A stretch of 38,197 nucleotides of DNA from contig JARGOP010000030.1 in the NCBI GenBank assembly GCA_029233965.1, forward strand, positions 1 to 38,197, given 5' to 3'. Source of the DNA: Verrucomicrobiales bacterium (GTDB taxonomy: Bacteria > Verrucomicrobiota > Verrucomicrobiia > Verrucomicrobiales > DEV007). Below the pieces are notes generated by a model, which did not search any database, was not told the DNA's origin, and saw only the letters and a list, made by a program, of their open reading frames with translations. The position numbers and the translations under genes were made by a program. Positions 8,573 through 18,323 of this stretch are shown here, piece by piece. How positions within the stretch are numbered: the first letter of the stretch is position 1; the number at the start of each line of letters is the position of its first letter.

Positions 8573-9634
8573 ATGACTGCTTCTGTCCGCCACCTCCGCA
8601 ACGGAGCGGTTTTCCTGGTTCTCATTTGCTGCTGCGCGATTGTCGGATATGTCATCGCCGGGTGGACTTTCGGCGAAGCCGCCTACATGGCGGTCATCAC
8701 CGTCTTCGCGGTGGGATATGAAGAGGTGAACCCGGTGATCACTCCGGGACTGCGAATCTTCACGATGCTTTTTATCATGTTGGGATGCACGGGCTACCTC
8801 TACATCGGAGGCGCGCTCGTACAGTTTTTAATCGAAGGACAAATAGAAACCGCTCTCGGAAACCGGCGTATGACAAAAATGATCAACAAACTCAAGGAAC
8901 ACACCATAATTTGTGGCTATGGCAGGGTTGGCAGAATGCTGGCAGCGGAACTCTGCGAAGCAAACCACCCCTTCGTGGTCATAGATCAAAACGAGAGCCT
9001 CGCCGCTTCCATTAACGAGAAAGGGTATCTTTTTCTCGCGGCTGATGCCACGAGCGAGAAAGCGCTTGTGGAAGCAGGAATTCTCCACGCCAATCAGATC
9101 GCCGTCGTCCTCCCTAATGATTCGCTCAATGTTTTCATTACCCTGAGCGCGAGAAACCTGAACCGTGATCTTACCATCATTGCCCGCGGCATGCTCCCTT
9201 CGACCACGGCAAAACTGAAACAGGCCGGAGCGGACAAGGTCGTCCTTGCGGAGCAAATCGGGGCGGAGCGAATCGCCAGTCTCATCCTGCGTCCGACCGC
9301 CAGTTCCATGATCGCGAACGGAACCCTCCTGACTCACATCGCCAATGATTTCGCGGACCTCGGACTGCAGGTCGAGGAACTTTCCATCCCGGAAGGGTCC
9401 AACCTCGCCGGGCTCACGCTTGCGAATCTGGAAATGAAAGGGAGCAGCGCCTTCCTCATCGTCGCCGTCGTGAAGAAAGACGGAACGAGCATCGACTCCC
9501 CTTCTCTCGATACCAAGCTCGACTCCGGCGACACTCTCATTTCCGTCTGCCACAAAGGCGACGCTCCCGAATTCACGAAAATCTTCGACGTGAAACGGGA
9601 GCTCCAGTATCGCGGCGCGAAACTCGACTCGTAA
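8573..9634 (+). CDS. Two-helix potassium channel with RCK (TrkA-N/TrkA-C) domains and an atypical selectivity filter
   Basis: Protein of 353 residues. Two membrane helices (about 12-30 and 62-84) flank a pore loop, TVFAVGYEEVNP (43-54). The filter reads VGYEE where canonical potassium channels have TVGYGD. It is followed by a Rossmann-type RCK domain with GYGRVG (115-120), a nucleotide-binding acidic end (VVIDQNE) and further strands to about 240. A TrkA-C domain (about 265-345) with LAGLTLANLEM and SGDTLISV is clear. The overall architecture matches GsuK/MthK-like ligand-gated channels in the inner membrane. The filter change makes ion selectivity uncertain. It appears to be monocistronic, followed by a palindromic repeat. 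Confidence 0.88.
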   Translation: MTASVRHLRNGAVFLVLICCCAIVGYVIAGWTFGEAAYMAVITVFAVGYEEVNPVITPGLRIFTMLFIMLGCTGYLYIGGALVQFLIEGQIETALGNRRMTKMINKLKEHTIICGYGRVGRMLAAELCEANHPFVVIDQNESLAASINEKGYLFLAADATSEKALVEAGILHANQIAVVLPNDSLNVFITLSARNLNRDLTIIARGMLPSTTAKLKQAGADKVVLAEQIGAERIASLILRPTASSMIANGTLLTHIANDFADLGLQVEELSIPEGSNLAGLTLANLEMKGSSAFLIVAVVKKDGTSIDSPSLDTKLDSGDTLISVCHKGDAPEFTKIFDVKRELQYRGAKLDS

Positions 9635-9680
9635 CAGGATTCAGAGGCTTTCAGAATACGAGAGTCCAAGCACCTTGTCC

Positions 9681-9743
9681 GTAGCGAAGGAGGTCACTCC
9701 TTCGTCTCCTTGCTTCGTCCGAAAGACTCACGTCTTTCGCTAC
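9681..9743. repeat. Palindromic intergenic repeat, copy 2
   Basis: GTAGCGAAGGAGGTCACTCC, continuing TTCG, forms one palindrome and CGAAAGACTCACGTCTTTCG, continuing CTAC, forms a second; together they read as an inverted pair bounded by GTAGCGAA...TTCGCTAC. The words match copy 1 at 207-296. It lies between the convergent channel gene and the large leftward propeller gene, a place where a bidirectional transcript-end structure would fit. Confidence 0.65.
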
Positions 9744-9749
9744 CTTTAG

Positions 9750-12700
9750 CTACTCTTCAATGGGGTGCTCTTTGAGCAAATCCGCCGGAGCATAAAATGC
9801 CTGCTGAGCTCTGGTTGCCTCGCGCACCTCTTTCACCTTCGCCGGAGTGATTACCGAAGCTTTGTTGCCCCAGGTATTTCGAACAAAGGTCAAAACGGCG
9901 GCCATCTCTTTGTCGTCGAGTAATGCTTTGAACGCAGTCATCGGCGGAACTCCCTTCCCGGGATCATAGGTCACTCCGTTGACTTCGATCGGTCCCCAGA
10001 GCCCGTGCAGGGTCAGCTTGATCAAGCGCTCTTCACTTCCCGTGACCCAGTCACTTGCGACGAGCGGCGGATAAATATTCACGATCCCCAATCCGGTCGC
10101 CTGATGACAGGTCACGCAGTGAGCATCACGATGAAAGACTTCCGACCCTAGCTGATAGACCTTCGCTTCCGCCTTCGAGAAATGAGTCGGCACGTTGACT
10201 TCGATTTTCTCCTCGACCTGTTCGATCGGACTGGTGACCACGTTGTTCACCGGATCGGCAACATCCCAATGATGCTCCACGGTTTTTGCAGCAATCACGG
10301 CATGAGGCTCAGGCGAAGCCAAGACCGTATTCAGCAGATCCCGGTCGCGGACGTTGAACTGTTGATGAACCCAGAGGGCTTCGAGAAGATGGCGGGCGTG
10401 ATCCTTATTTTGAGGATCCCACTGTTTGACCCATTCCCGGACGGCAGGAATCACGCTACCGAGGGGGCGCTCACTGAGCTCGACCCGGGTGCGGTGTCGA
10501 ACCCCGGTGACAGGATGAGTCAGATTATCGAGCAGCGCAGCCACGGGCTCGCCATCAATCGCGACCGGTTTCTGCAGAGGGCGGCCCTCGTAGACGATGC
10601 GATAGACACGCCCATGACGTTTGTCCCGGTTGGGGTCGCGGATATTGTGCTGCATGTGACCGATGATGACGTTGTGCCAGTCTGCCACGTAAAGCGCCCC
10701 GTCTTCGCCGAAGATCGCATCGGTGGGGCGGAAATTCTTGTCGGTGCTCACCAGCATTTCATCGGTCGGAGTGCCCCAGACCTCACCGGGAGCGAACTCC
10801 TTCATAACTTCTTTGGGCGGCTCGTTTCGCTTCGCCTGCTCCATGATGGTTCCCTTGAAGCCATCCCGATGGAGCTTGTATTGCTTGATTCCCAGAAATC
10901 CGATCGTGTTGCAGATCAGGAAATTTCCCTGCATTTCATCGGGAAAGTTGGCACTCGCAACGATTTCATTCGCGGGAACGGGTCGAACCTCTTTCGTGAG
11001 GAGAGGGAACATTTTAAATCCTTCACCATCCGGCCGGACCTGATAGGAGCGCCCACCAGTGCCGTCGTTCGCATAGAGGTAGCCCCAGTCATCGAAACTC
11101 GTCCCGTGAGGATTCGGCGAATTGGCGGCATGAAAAGTGATCGTGTAGCGCCGTGGATCGAAGCGATACATCCCCGAGGCGGTCGACTCGAGAGAAGGCC
11201 CCCGGGGATGCTCGTGGTTGTGCTGAAGGAAGATACCGCTTTGCCAATAGATTCCGCCATCAGGACCGAAGGTCAGATTGTTCGCGGCATGGTGAGTGTC
11301 GGAAGAACCGATGCCTTGAAACAACACATACCGGACATCGGCGACATCATCCCCGTCCGTGTCTTTCAAAAAGAGAATGTCAGGCTGTGAGGTCACAACA
11401 ACGCCGCCGTTCCAGAAGGTGAAGCCGAGAGGATTGTGCACTTTCGCAAACTCGGTCGTCCGGTCGGCAGTGCCGTCTTTGTCGTCATCATGCAGAATGA
11501 GAAGCGCATCGTTCATCTCTTTGAGTGGCTCCCATTTTGGATAGGTCGCCCAGGCCGCGACCCAGAGACGTCCTTTGCCATCGACCTGCATCTGCACCGG
11601 ATTCACCAGCTCGGGGAACTTCTTCTCGTCCGCGAAGAGATTGACCTTGAAGCCCTCGGGAACAGTCATCATGGAAAGGCCTTCCTCTCCACTCACATAG
11701 TCGAGATTGCCTTCCTTCTCGGCACTGGAGCTCTTGCTTCCTCCTCCGACGTTAGAAATCACGGGCACGGGGTCCGGCACATTGCTGTCGTCCACTTTCC
11801 AGTCGCTCCCGTTCGCTTTTGCCCGGATCAGCGGGTCACGATTGTTGCTCATGACGTCCAACATCACGAGTTCGTGCCGGAGAACTTCCGCATTGGTTTG
11901 ATCGTTCACGAATTTCAAAGTGGAGCGCCCGCCCCAGATATCATTGCCATCCGTCGCCCGGTAGCGGTTGTGCCAGTACCAGTTCTTGTCGAGAACCGCT
12001 TCACGAGTCGCTGCGAGAAGTTCGACATCGTCACTTGCGCTGCCATTGATTGCTTCCGCAATGATGCGCCCCACGTGGCGGTTTCCCGCTTCGTTGAGAT
12101 GAATGCCATTGATCGTAAGCGGCTCTTCCTCCGCTTCGAAAAGCTCCCTCGTCGGATGATAGAGATCAACGAAGGCCACTCCCTCGTGAGCCGCCACCTT
12201 CTGCATCGAAGCCGTGTAGAGAGCAATTCGCTGGTTGTTCTCCGAGCCATCGGGAAGATTCGGATCGTTCAGATTCTCATGAGCGATCGGGCTGAAGAGA
12301 ACGATGCGGGCGAAGTCTTTTCCGTTGGATTTGATGCCGCGATAAGTCTCGATCATCTCTGCGAGTTTCTTTTCAAACTCCTCGATTCCGGCCGCTCCGG
12401 CGAAAGACTCGTTGTAGCCGAAGAAAGCAAAAATCACATCGGCCTCGACGTGCCTCAGGTAGTCATTCATCGGCATGAACCCCTTGCTTCGGGGATATCG
12501 GTCAATGCGGTCACCGGTCAGGCTGAGGTTACGAAATGAGAGTTCTTTGTCAGGATTTACCGCCTGGAGGTGAGTCTCCATCCAGCCGTCGTGCTGCATC
12601 CGGTCGGCGAGTCCGTTGCCGATCACAGCAATGCGGTCCTCTTTCTGAAACGCAAACGGTTCAGGATCGCGGTAGTCGGCCGGAACCGGCTCGGGCAGGA

Positions 12701-13238
12701 TTGGAACCGGAAGCGCCTTCCCGTCATAGCCCGCCATCGAGATCTCTGTTTCTCCATCAAAAGAAAGAGCAATCGATCCGACCGGTGCGGGATTGTTGCC
12801 GCGCTCGAAAACCACCTTCCGTTCTTCGTCCAGCAACTGGAGCGTAAAGCCCTCCAGTCTTTTCTCCAACCCCTGGCGATTCCAGATCTGAATTTTTGCG
12901 ATCGGCTTCCTGCCGCCAAGATCCAATTCCCACCAGGGTGCGTTGTCCTTCCCTTCCGCCGTATGCGTCTGCCCGCCCCTGCCCCAGTCGGGATCCTTGT
13001 TCCCGTCGATGGCCCGTTCCGGAACTCCGCCGGCGCCTACGCTCGACTGCGTCGCTTTCCCTTCCGGCGCCACATTCCTCCCCGCAACGGTCACTTCGAC
13101 CTCAGCAAGAGTGAGGACTCTTTTCTCCCCCTCCAGTGAAATCCTGACGAACCGGGCTTCGGGATGATCTGCGGCAAGGGAGAGCAGGGGAAAGAGAAGA
13201 CCCAGAAAGGTCGCGGAGAGCAAAATATAACGATTCAT
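9750..13238 (-). CDS. Large secreted fusion: discoidin-like domain, SGNH-like domain, beta-propeller and cytochrome c
   Basis: The ATG at 13238 gives a typical signal peptide ([19 protein letters not shown]); a GTG at 13268 would add ten residues and has poorer spacing. The product is 1162 residues. Order: F5/8 type C-like carbohydrate-binding domain (about 25-160, with [10 protein letters not shown]), SGNH-like domain (about 200-410), PVC dehydrogenase-type propeller (about 525-950, with KDTDGDD loops) and cytochrome c with CVTCH at 1041-1045 and a probable distal Met in VPPMTAF. In the SGNH part GDSL is replaced by GNGL (207-210) and the DxxH block reads INGIHL (376-381), so nucleophile and Asp are missing. 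Probable periplasmic sugar- or polymer-related oxidoreductase; substrate unknown. It mirrors the two-gene arrangement at 293-3848. Confidence 0.88.
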   Translation of the reverse strand: MNRYILLSATFLGLLFPLLSLAADHPEARFVRISLEGEKRVLTLAEVEVTVAGRNVAPEGKATQSSVGAGGVPERAIDGNKDPDWGRGGQTHTAEGKDNAPWWELDLGGRKPIAKIQIWNRQGLEKRLEGFTLQLLDEERKVVFERGNNPAPVGSIALSFDGETEISMAGYDGKALPVPILPEPVPADYRDPEPFAFQKEDRIAVIGNGLADRMQHDGWMETHLQAVNPDKELSFRNLSLTGDRIDRYPRSKGFMPMNDYLRHVEADVIFAFFGYNESFAGAAGIEEFEKKLAEMIETYRGIKSNGKDFARIVLFSPIAHENLNDPNLPDGSENNQRIALYTASMQKVAAHEGVAFVDLYHPTRELFEAEEEPLTINGIHLNEAGNRHVGRIIAEAINGSASDDVELLAATREAVLDKNWYWHNRYRATDGNDIWGGRSTLKFVNDQTNAEVLRHELVMLDVMSNNRDPLIRAKANGSDWKVDDSNVPDPVPVISNVGGGSKSSSAEKEGNLDYVSGEEGLSMMTVPEGFKVNLFADEKKFPELVNPVQMQVDGKGRLWVAAWATYPKWEPLKEMNDALLILHDDDKDGTADRTTEFAKVHNPLGFTFWNGGVVVTSQPDILFLKDTDGDDVADVRYVLFQGIGSSDTHHAANNLTFGPDGGIYWQSGIFLQHNHEHPRGPSLESTASGMYRFDPRRYTITFHAANSPNPHGTSFDDWGYLYANDGTGGRSYQVRPDGEGFKMFPLLTKEVRPVPANEIVASANFPDEMQGNFLICNTIGFLGIKQYKLHRDGFKGTIMEQAKRNEPPKEVMKEFAPGEVWGTPTDEMLVSTDKNFRPTDAIFGEDGALYVADWHNVIIGHMQHNIRDPNRDKRHGRVYRIVYEGRPLQKPVAIDGEPVAALLDNLTHPVTGVRHRTRVELSERPLGSVIPAVREWVKQWDPQNKDHARHLLEALWVHQQFNVRDRDLLNTVLASPEPHAVIAAKTVEHHWDVADPVNNVVTSPIEQVEEKIEVNVPTHFSKAEAKVYQLGSEVFHRDAHCVTCHQATGLGIVNIYPPLVASDWVTGSEERLIKLTLHGLWGPIEVNGVTYDPGKGVPPMTAFKALLDDKEMAAVLTFVRNTWGNKASVITPAKVKEVREATRAQQAFYAPADLLKEHPIEE

Positions 13239-13675
13239 GAGATTGGAGGGGGAGTATTTCACATACACCGCCTCATCGACAATCCCTCAATCCCGTTAAA
13301 AAAAATAACGACGACTGAGGGACAGCCTCTGCTATTCGCTCCACTGAAGTGGGCTCGGAAGCCGGGATCTCAGAAACTTCACCGGGCGTCTCGCGCCCTT
13401 TCCTTGAGCTGATCTGTTTTCTTCCTGGTCCAATCACCCGCTCCGGGAAGACACCTGAACAACACCCAGATCACCCCGAAGACCGGAAGAAGAATAAAGA
13501 GCGCTCCCAACTGGCTTTTTCATGCAGTCGGCTCGGATTCGACCGAAGCAGGATCTTCAAGCCCTCTTTTTTCCTCGTTACTCACAGCCCGAAATTACGC
13601 GGACGACTGCTTGTTTCCGGCGCAAAAGGCGTCTAAATTCCGCCCCTTCTCCTCAACACAGAAGCCCCACACGCC
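13239..13675. other. Intergenic region between divergent genes (437 bases)
   Basis: The region separates the leftward fusion gene and rightward miaB, so it should hold both promoters. An A-rich run (AAAAAAAATAACG-like, around 13300) is near the leftward gene. The only coding candidate is a short leftward frame at 13379-13510, listed separately. I saw no tRNA, clear terminator or repeat. Confidence 0.5.
13379..13510 (-). CDS. Possible 43-residue single-span membrane protein
   Basis: A leftward frame beginning at a TTG (13508-13510) reads one membrane helix, LGALFILLPVFGVIWVLFRC, then a basic/helical tail WTRKKTDQLKERARDAR and a TGA at 13379-13381. The hydrophobic-then-charged pattern looks like a genuine small membrane protein. 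There is no Shine-Dalgarno sequence, and the nearest ATG (rightmost base 13522) with MKKPVG is in another frame, so a frameshift or a chance frame is possible. Confidence 0.3.
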   Translation of the reverse strand: MGALFILLPVFGVIWVLFRCLPGAGDWTRKKTDQLKERARDAR

Positions 13676-15037
13676 ATGCCGAAAGTCTTCCTCAGAACCT
13701 TTGGATGCCAGATGAACGAACGCGACTCCGAGCAGGTCGCCCAAATGTTCGTCGAGCGTGGCTTCACGGTCACGCCTCAAGCCGATGACGCGGATGTCGT
13801 TCTCATGAATACCTGCTCCGTGCGTGACCAGGCAGAGCAAAAGGCTCTCGGTAACATGCGTCACCTCGGGAAGCACCGGAAAAAGAATCCCAATATCGTC
13901 TACGGCATGATGGGATGCATGGCGCAGAGCCGCGGCGATCAACTTCTCGAAGAAGTCCCCCATCTCGATCTCGTCGCCGGGACGCAAAAGTACCACCGGG
14001 TCGTCGATCATTGCGTCGACCTCATGAGGGCGAAGGAGGAAGCGCAAATGGACGACCTTCGCCGCCCCATCATTGATACCGACGAAGAAGAAAACTCTCA
14101 GAACACGATTCGTGACCACGTTGTGAAAGAGCACGGGGTGAGCGAGTTCGTCAGCATCATGCAGGGCTGCAACATGAAGTGCACCTTCTGCATCGTGCCC
14201 TACACACGCGGACCCGAGCGGGCCCGCCCCATTGCGGAGATCGTCGAGGAATGCAAACGCCTCGCCGATCAGGGAGTGCGTGAAGTCACCCTCCTCGGTC
14301 AGATTGTGAACCTCTACGGCCGCCACGAGTTCCCCAAGGTCGACGGGAAGAGCCCGTTTGTGCAGCTTCTCGAAGCAGTTCACGAAATCGACGACATCAA
14401 GCGCATCCGTTTCACTTCCCCCCACCCGATTGGCTACAAGGAGGATGTCATCGAAGCTTTCACCTATCTCCCGAAGCTCGTCGACCACGTTCATTTCCCG
14501 ATGCAGTCGGGCTCGGACCGCATCCTCAAAGCAATGCATCGTCCCTACAAAGCGCAGCGTTTCATCGACATCTGCGACAAGATGAAAGAAGCCCGGCCCG
14601 GTATCGCCATCTCCACCGACATCATCGTCGGTTTCCCCGGCGAAACGGAAGAGGACTACCTTGAAACGCGCAAAGCGGTCGAGCACGTGCAGTTCGACCA
14701 GGCCTTCATCTTCCGCTATTCAAAGCGCAAAGATACCCCGGCTGCGGAAATGGACGGCCAGCTCCCTGAGCGGGTCAAGGAGGAGCGCAATCAGGATCTT
14801 CTCCAACTCGTGAACGAAATCGTCCAGAAGAAAAACAGCCAGCTCATCGGATCCACCCAGGAAGTCCTTTGTGAAGGCCCGAGCCGTTACAATAAAGAGA
14901 CCCTGACCGGTCGCACGAGAACGAACCGGATTGTCATCTTTGACGGCGATGCAGACCGCATGGCCGGGCAGCTCTTCAACGTCAAAATCACCGAAAGCAC
15001 CGGCTACACCCTCTATGGGGATCCGGTCTTGCAATAA
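13676..15037 (+). CDS. miaB: tRNA-2-methylthio-N6-dimethylallyladenosine synthase MiaB
   Basis: Radical-SAM methylthiotransferase of 453 residues that thiomethylates the isopentenyl-adenosine at position 37 of tRNAs. The UPF0004 domain carries Cys11 (RTFGCQMNERDS), Cys47 (NTCSVRDQAEQK) and Cys81 (GCMAQ) for the auxiliary [4Fe-4S] cluster. The radical-SAM motif is CNMKCTFC (Cys165, 169, 172) followed by VPYTRGPERAR. The sequence VTLLGQIVNLYG matches the family's LLGQNVNSY block with one substitution. The C-terminal TRAM-like region begins near residue 390. Length and motifs distinguish it from RimO and MtaB. Monocistronic or followed by a short gap to the next membrane protein gene. Confidence 0.95.
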   Translation: MPKVFLRTFGCQMNERDSEQVAQMFVERGFTVTPQADDADVVLMNTCSVRDQAEQKALGNMRHLGKHRKKNPNIVYGMMGCMAQSRGDQLLEEVPHLDLVAGTQKYHRVVDHCVDLMRAKEEAQMDDLRRPIIDTDEEENSQNTIRDHVVKEHGVSEFVSIMQGCNMKCTFCIVPYTRGPERARPIAEIVEECKRLADQGVREVTLLGQIVNLYGRHEFPKVDGKSPFVQLLEAVHEIDDIKRIRFTSPHPIGYKEDVIEAFTYLPKLVDHVHFPMQSGSDRILKAMHRPYKAQRFIDICDKMKEARPGIAISTDIIVGFPGETEEDYLETRKAVEHVQFDQAFIFRYSKRKDTPAAEMDGQLPERVKEERNQDLLQLVNEIVQKKNSQLIGSTQEVLCEGPSRYNKETLTGRTRTNRIVIFDGDADRMAGQLFNVKITESTGYTLYGDPVLQ

Positions 15038-15070
15038 GCGGTTTTTCTCCGAGTCTTTTCGACCCCGTTC

Positions 15071-15646
15071 ATGCAGGCCCTCTACGATTATTTATACGAG
15101 CCCGGTTTCTCTCTCAAGGTGATGGGCTTCGTCGTCGGCCTCTGGCTCATCCTCTCTCATGGATTTGCTCTCCTTAAACCGGACCTCGTAAAGACGCAGT
15201 TGAAAGCGTTTCCGAGGAATGAAAAAGCGGGGGTTCCCATGGTCATCGTCGGCTTTGCCTGGGCCCTGATTCTCTGGTCCGGCATGGATCTGGGTGAATT
15301 TTTCAAGATCGAAAAATCAGTTCAGGCGATCATCATCGGGGTCTGTGTTGGCGTGATCATTTATGTGAAAGAGTTCATCGCAGTGAGGGCCCTCGGCTTT
15401 CTCATGATTCTCGCCGCTGCTCCGATTCTTGATGCCGCTTTCCTGAAGGACCCTCAGTCCCGACTCCTCCTCGTCGCCTTCGCCTACGCGATCGCCCTGA
15501 AAGGAATGTTCTGGGTTGGAATGCCCTACCTGATGCGGGATCAGATCAACTGGCTCCTTGCGGAGAGAAAACGCTACCTCATCGGGGCCGGCGCAGGAGT
15601 GGCATACGGAGTTGTCGTGCTGATTTGCGCAATTCTCTGGTGGTAA
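15071..15646 (+). CDS. Multi-pass membrane protein of unknown function
   Basis: Protein of 191 residues with five or six hydrophobic helices (approximately 17-36, 55-70, 83-101, 104-120, 130-150 and 170-190) and short charged loops. No enzymatic motif is apparent. It starts 33 bases after miaB, so it may share its transcript. The 3' end contains CTGGTGG, which can pair with CCACCAG about 25 bases downstream, enclosing the stop codon. I do not recognise the family. Confidence 0.7.
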   Translation: MQALYDYLYEPGFSLKVMGFVVGLWLILSHGFALLKPDLVKTQLKAFPRNEKAGVPMVIVGFAWALILWSGMDLGEFFKIEKSVQAIIIGVCVGVIIYVKEFIAVRALGFLMILAAAPILDAAFLKDPQSRLLLVAFAYAIALKGMFWVGMPYLMRDQINWLLAERKRYLIGAGAGVAYGVVVLICAILWW

Positions 15647-15711
15647 GAAGCCACTGCGGACCACCAGTCCACTCTTGATCTCGCCCCAAACTTCGCGACA
15701 ATTCGGGCGAT

Positions 15712-17136
15712 ATGTCTCAGCCCTTTATTCACGATGACTTCATGCTGCAGTCGCAGGCGGCAAAGGAACTCTATCACCACTTTGCGAAGGACGAACCGAT
15801 CCTCGACTTCCACAATCACCTCCCGCCTGCCGAAATTTCAGCGGACCGGTCGTTTGATAATCTCTATGATATCTGGCTCGCCGGCGACCATTACAAGTGG
15901 CGCGGGATGCGGGCCAACGGCATCCCTGAGAACCGCATCACCGGCGATGCCCCGCCGCGCGACAAATTCGATGCCTGGGCCGAAACCGTTCCTCATACGC
16001 TGAGAAACGCACTCTACCACTGGACTCATCTCGAGCTTTCCCGCTACTTCGGTTTCGACGGCCTTTTCTCCCCGAAGACCGCAGACGAGGTCTGGGAAAC
16101 GGGCAATGCAAAGCTCGCGACGCCCGATTACTCCTGCCGGGGTCTCCTCAAAATGAGCAAGGTGCGTGCCCTCTGCACCACGGACGACCCCACTCATTCC
16201 CTCGAGCATCACCTCGCGATCGCAAACGATCCGACGATCGACTGCCGGGTTTACCCGACCTTCCGCCCCGATCCGGCGCTCCGGGTCGATGACGCCGATC
16301 ACTTCAATGCCTACGCCGACAAATTGGCGGAGGTCAGCGGCGGGGATTGTGAAACCTTCTCCGGATTCCTCGATGCGATCCGCTCACGCCACGATTTTTT
16401 CCACTCCGTGGGAGGACGGCTTTCCGATCACGGACTGCACCATGTCTTCGATGCGGACTGTTCGGAAAACGAAGCGATGGCGATCTTCAATCAGGTCCGT
16501 CAGGGCAGGTCCGCCGACGCCGGACAAACGGAGCGGTTCGGCGCCTTCCTCATGCTTTTCTTCGGGGAACTCAACGCAGAGAAGAACTGGACGATGCAGC
16601 TCCACATCGGTGCCGAGCGGAACAACAGCCAGCGCCTTTTCGAGTCACTCGGACGGGATGTCGGCTGCGACTCCATGGCCGATGTCAATCATGCCGGAGC
16701 GGTTCGCCGTTTCCTGAATACTCTCGATCAGCGCGACCACCTTCCCAAGGTGATGCTCTACAACTTGAATCCCAAGGACAACTACGCGCTCTCCGCGATG
16801 CTCGGAAACTTCCTCGAAGCCAAGCCCGGCGATCCGCCCTGCCGTCTCCAGCTCGGAACCGCCTGGTGGTTCATGGACACGAAGGAAGGCATGGAGTGGC
16901 AGATCAACACCTTCTCGAACACGAGCCTGCTTTCCCGCTTCAACGGGATGCTCACGGATTCGAGAAGCTTCCTCTCATTCACCCGTCACGAATACTTCCG
17001 CCGTATTCTCTGCAACGTGATTGGTACTGACGTGGAAAATGGAGAAATCCCGCGCGACATGGAAATGGTCGGAGACATGGTCCGGCGGATATGCTTCCGG
17101 AACCCGGCGGAGTTTTTCGGTCTGGAGCTGCCGTGA
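15712..17136 (+). CDS. uxaC: Glucuronate isomerase
   Basis: Protein of 474 residues that converts D-glucuronate to D-fructuronate (and D-galacturonate to D-tagaturonate) in the cytoplasm. Typical features: N terminus FIHDDFMLQSQAAKELYHHF, metal-binding-type motif DFHNHL (32-37), YDIWLAGDHYKWRGMRANG, and C-terminal SFLSFTRHEYFRRIL. Length fits the family. Its TGA overlaps the GTG of the FAD oxidoreductase gene (GTGA), and that gene overlaps an aldo/keto reductase gene, so the three form an operon. Other usual uronate genes (uxaB/uxuA, kdgK) are not in the window. Confidence 0.95.
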   Translation: MSQPFIHDDFMLQSQAAKELYHHFAKDEPILDFHNHLPPAEISADRSFDNLYDIWLAGDHYKWRGMRANGIPENRITGDAPPRDKFDAWAETVPHTLRNALYHWTHLELSRYFGFDGLFSPKTADEVWETGNAKLATPDYSCRGLLKMSKVRALCTTDDPTHSLEHHLAIANDPTIDCRVYPTFRPDPALRVDDADHFNAYADKLAEVSGGDCETFSGFLDAIRSRHDFFHSVGGRLSDHGLHHVFDADCSENEAMAIFNQVRQGRSADAGQTERFGAFLMLFFGELNAEKNWTMQLHIGAERNNSQRLFESLGRDVGCDSMADVNHAGAVRRFLNTLDQRDHLPKVMLYNLNPKDNYALSAMLGNFLEAKPGDPPCRLQLGTAWWFMDTKEGMEWQINTFSNTSLLSRFNGMLTDSRSFLSFTRHEYFRRILCNVIGTDVENGEIPRDMEMVGDMVRRICFRNPAEFFGLELP

Positions 17137-18323
17137 GCGAATCCCGAACAGTCACTGCTGACACCGTTATCCTCGGCGGAGGGGTCGCCGCGCTCTGGAC
17201 CGCGAATGTGCTGAAAAGTGCCGGGCAGTCCGTTGTCGTCCTCACCAACTCGCCGCTCGGGGCGGGACAGTCGCTGGCGGCACAGGGCGTCATTCACGGC
17301 GGTCTCAAATATGCCGTCGGCGGGAAGCTGACGGATTCGTCGGAGGAACTTGCCGACATGCCCGCCCGCTGGCTCGCGGCGATTCGTGGCGAAGGTCCCG
17401 TCGATTTGAGCGGCGCCAAACTGCTCTGCGATCATCAGCTCATGTGGAGTCTGCCGAATGTGATCAGCAAGACGGTTGGCTTCTTCGGGAGCAAGGCGGT
17501 GCGCGGGCGATCCTCCGGCGTTCCGCGCGGGGACTATCCGCCCGTTTTTGACACGCCTGCTTACAAGGGAAAACTCTTCCGCATCGATGAACCGGTCGTC
17601 GACCCTGTCTCGATCATCAGAGAGCTCGCGAAAGGGGTTGCTGAAGAAACCCGGTTGATCGATTGGGACAAGAACGCCGCCCTCGAAGTGAACGATGGAA
17701 AGATCACCTCGATCAAGCTGACGGAAAACAACGGGATTCTCGTTACCCTTCAGGCCGGACAATTTCTCCTCGCTGCCGGTGCGGGAAACGGCGAACTGCT
17801 TACGCAGATGGGAATCACGGAGCCGGCGATGCAGCGCCGACCGCTCCATCAGATTATTGTCAGGAAAAAGGGGCTCCCCGATTTTTATTCGGTCTGCGTC
17901 GGAACCGGACCGAAACCGCCCATGGTTTCGACGACCCATCTCGACAGTCAGGGCAGAACCATTTGGTACATTGGCGGCGACATCGCCGAACAGGCCGGCG
18001 TCGCCCGCAGCAAAGAGGAACAGATCGAAGCCGCCAAAGCTCTCTTTGCCAAACTGCTCCCGTGGATCGATCTCACCGGGGCTGACTGGTTCACCTGGCG
18101 CGGCGACCGTGCCGAAGCGCACACCGGAACCGGTGACCGCCCCCCGGGAGCTTATCTGAAGCGGATTCACAATGTGCTCATTGCCTGGCCCACGAAACTG
18201 GCGCTGGCACCGAATCTGGCGGACCAGGTTCTTGCTCAGTGTTCGACCGCTGAATCCCGTGATATCATCAGGCTCGACCTTCCCAGCCCATGCCCTGGAA
18301 CGCCTCCCTGGGACTTACCATGA
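17133..18323 (+). CDS. FAD-dependent oxidoreductase (DAO/glycerol-3-phosphate dehydrogenase-like)
   Basis: The GTG at 17133 overlaps the uxaC stop by four bases and places the nucleotide-binding motif near the N terminus: DTVILGGGVAALWTANVL with Gly15-Gly17, as expected for FAD enzymes of the DAO family. The next block SLAAQGVIHGGLKYA is typical of this group. The 396-residue product has no signal peptide and is cytosolic. It may oxidise a hydroxy or amino acid linked to uronate metabolism; the substrate is inferred only from context. Its last base pairs overlap the aldo/keto reductase start (ATGA). Confidence 0.8.
   Translation: MSESRTVTADTVILGGGVAALWTANVLKSAGQSVVVLTNSPLGAGQSLAAQGVIHGGLKYAVGGKLTDSSEELADMPARWLAAIRGEGPVDLSGAKLLCDHQLMWSLPNVISKTVGFFGSKAVRGRSSGVPRGDYPPVFDTPAYKGKLFRIDEPVVDPVSIIRELAKGVAEETRLIDWDKNAALEVNDGKITSIKLTENNGILVTLQAGQFLLAAGAGNGELLTQMGITEPAMQRRPLHQIIVRKKGLPDFYSVCVGTGPKPPMVSTTHLDSQGRTIWYIGGDIAEQAGVARSKEEQIEAAKALFAKLLPWIDLTGADWFTWRGDRAEAHTGTGDRPPGAYLKRIHNVLIAWPTKLALAPNLADQVLAQCSTAESRDIIRLDLPSPCPGTPPWDLP

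Noticed and set aside
10182-11390. Plus-strand frame of 402 residues
   Set aside because: Antisense within the large propeller/cytochrome fusion gene, with shadow-type composition.
13595-14686. Minus-strand frame of 363 residues
   Set aside because: Antisense of miaB, which has all radical-SAM and methylthiotransferase motifs.
16986-18170. Minus-strand frame of 394 residues
   Set aside because: Antisense to uxaC and the FAD oxidoreductase; no family signal.
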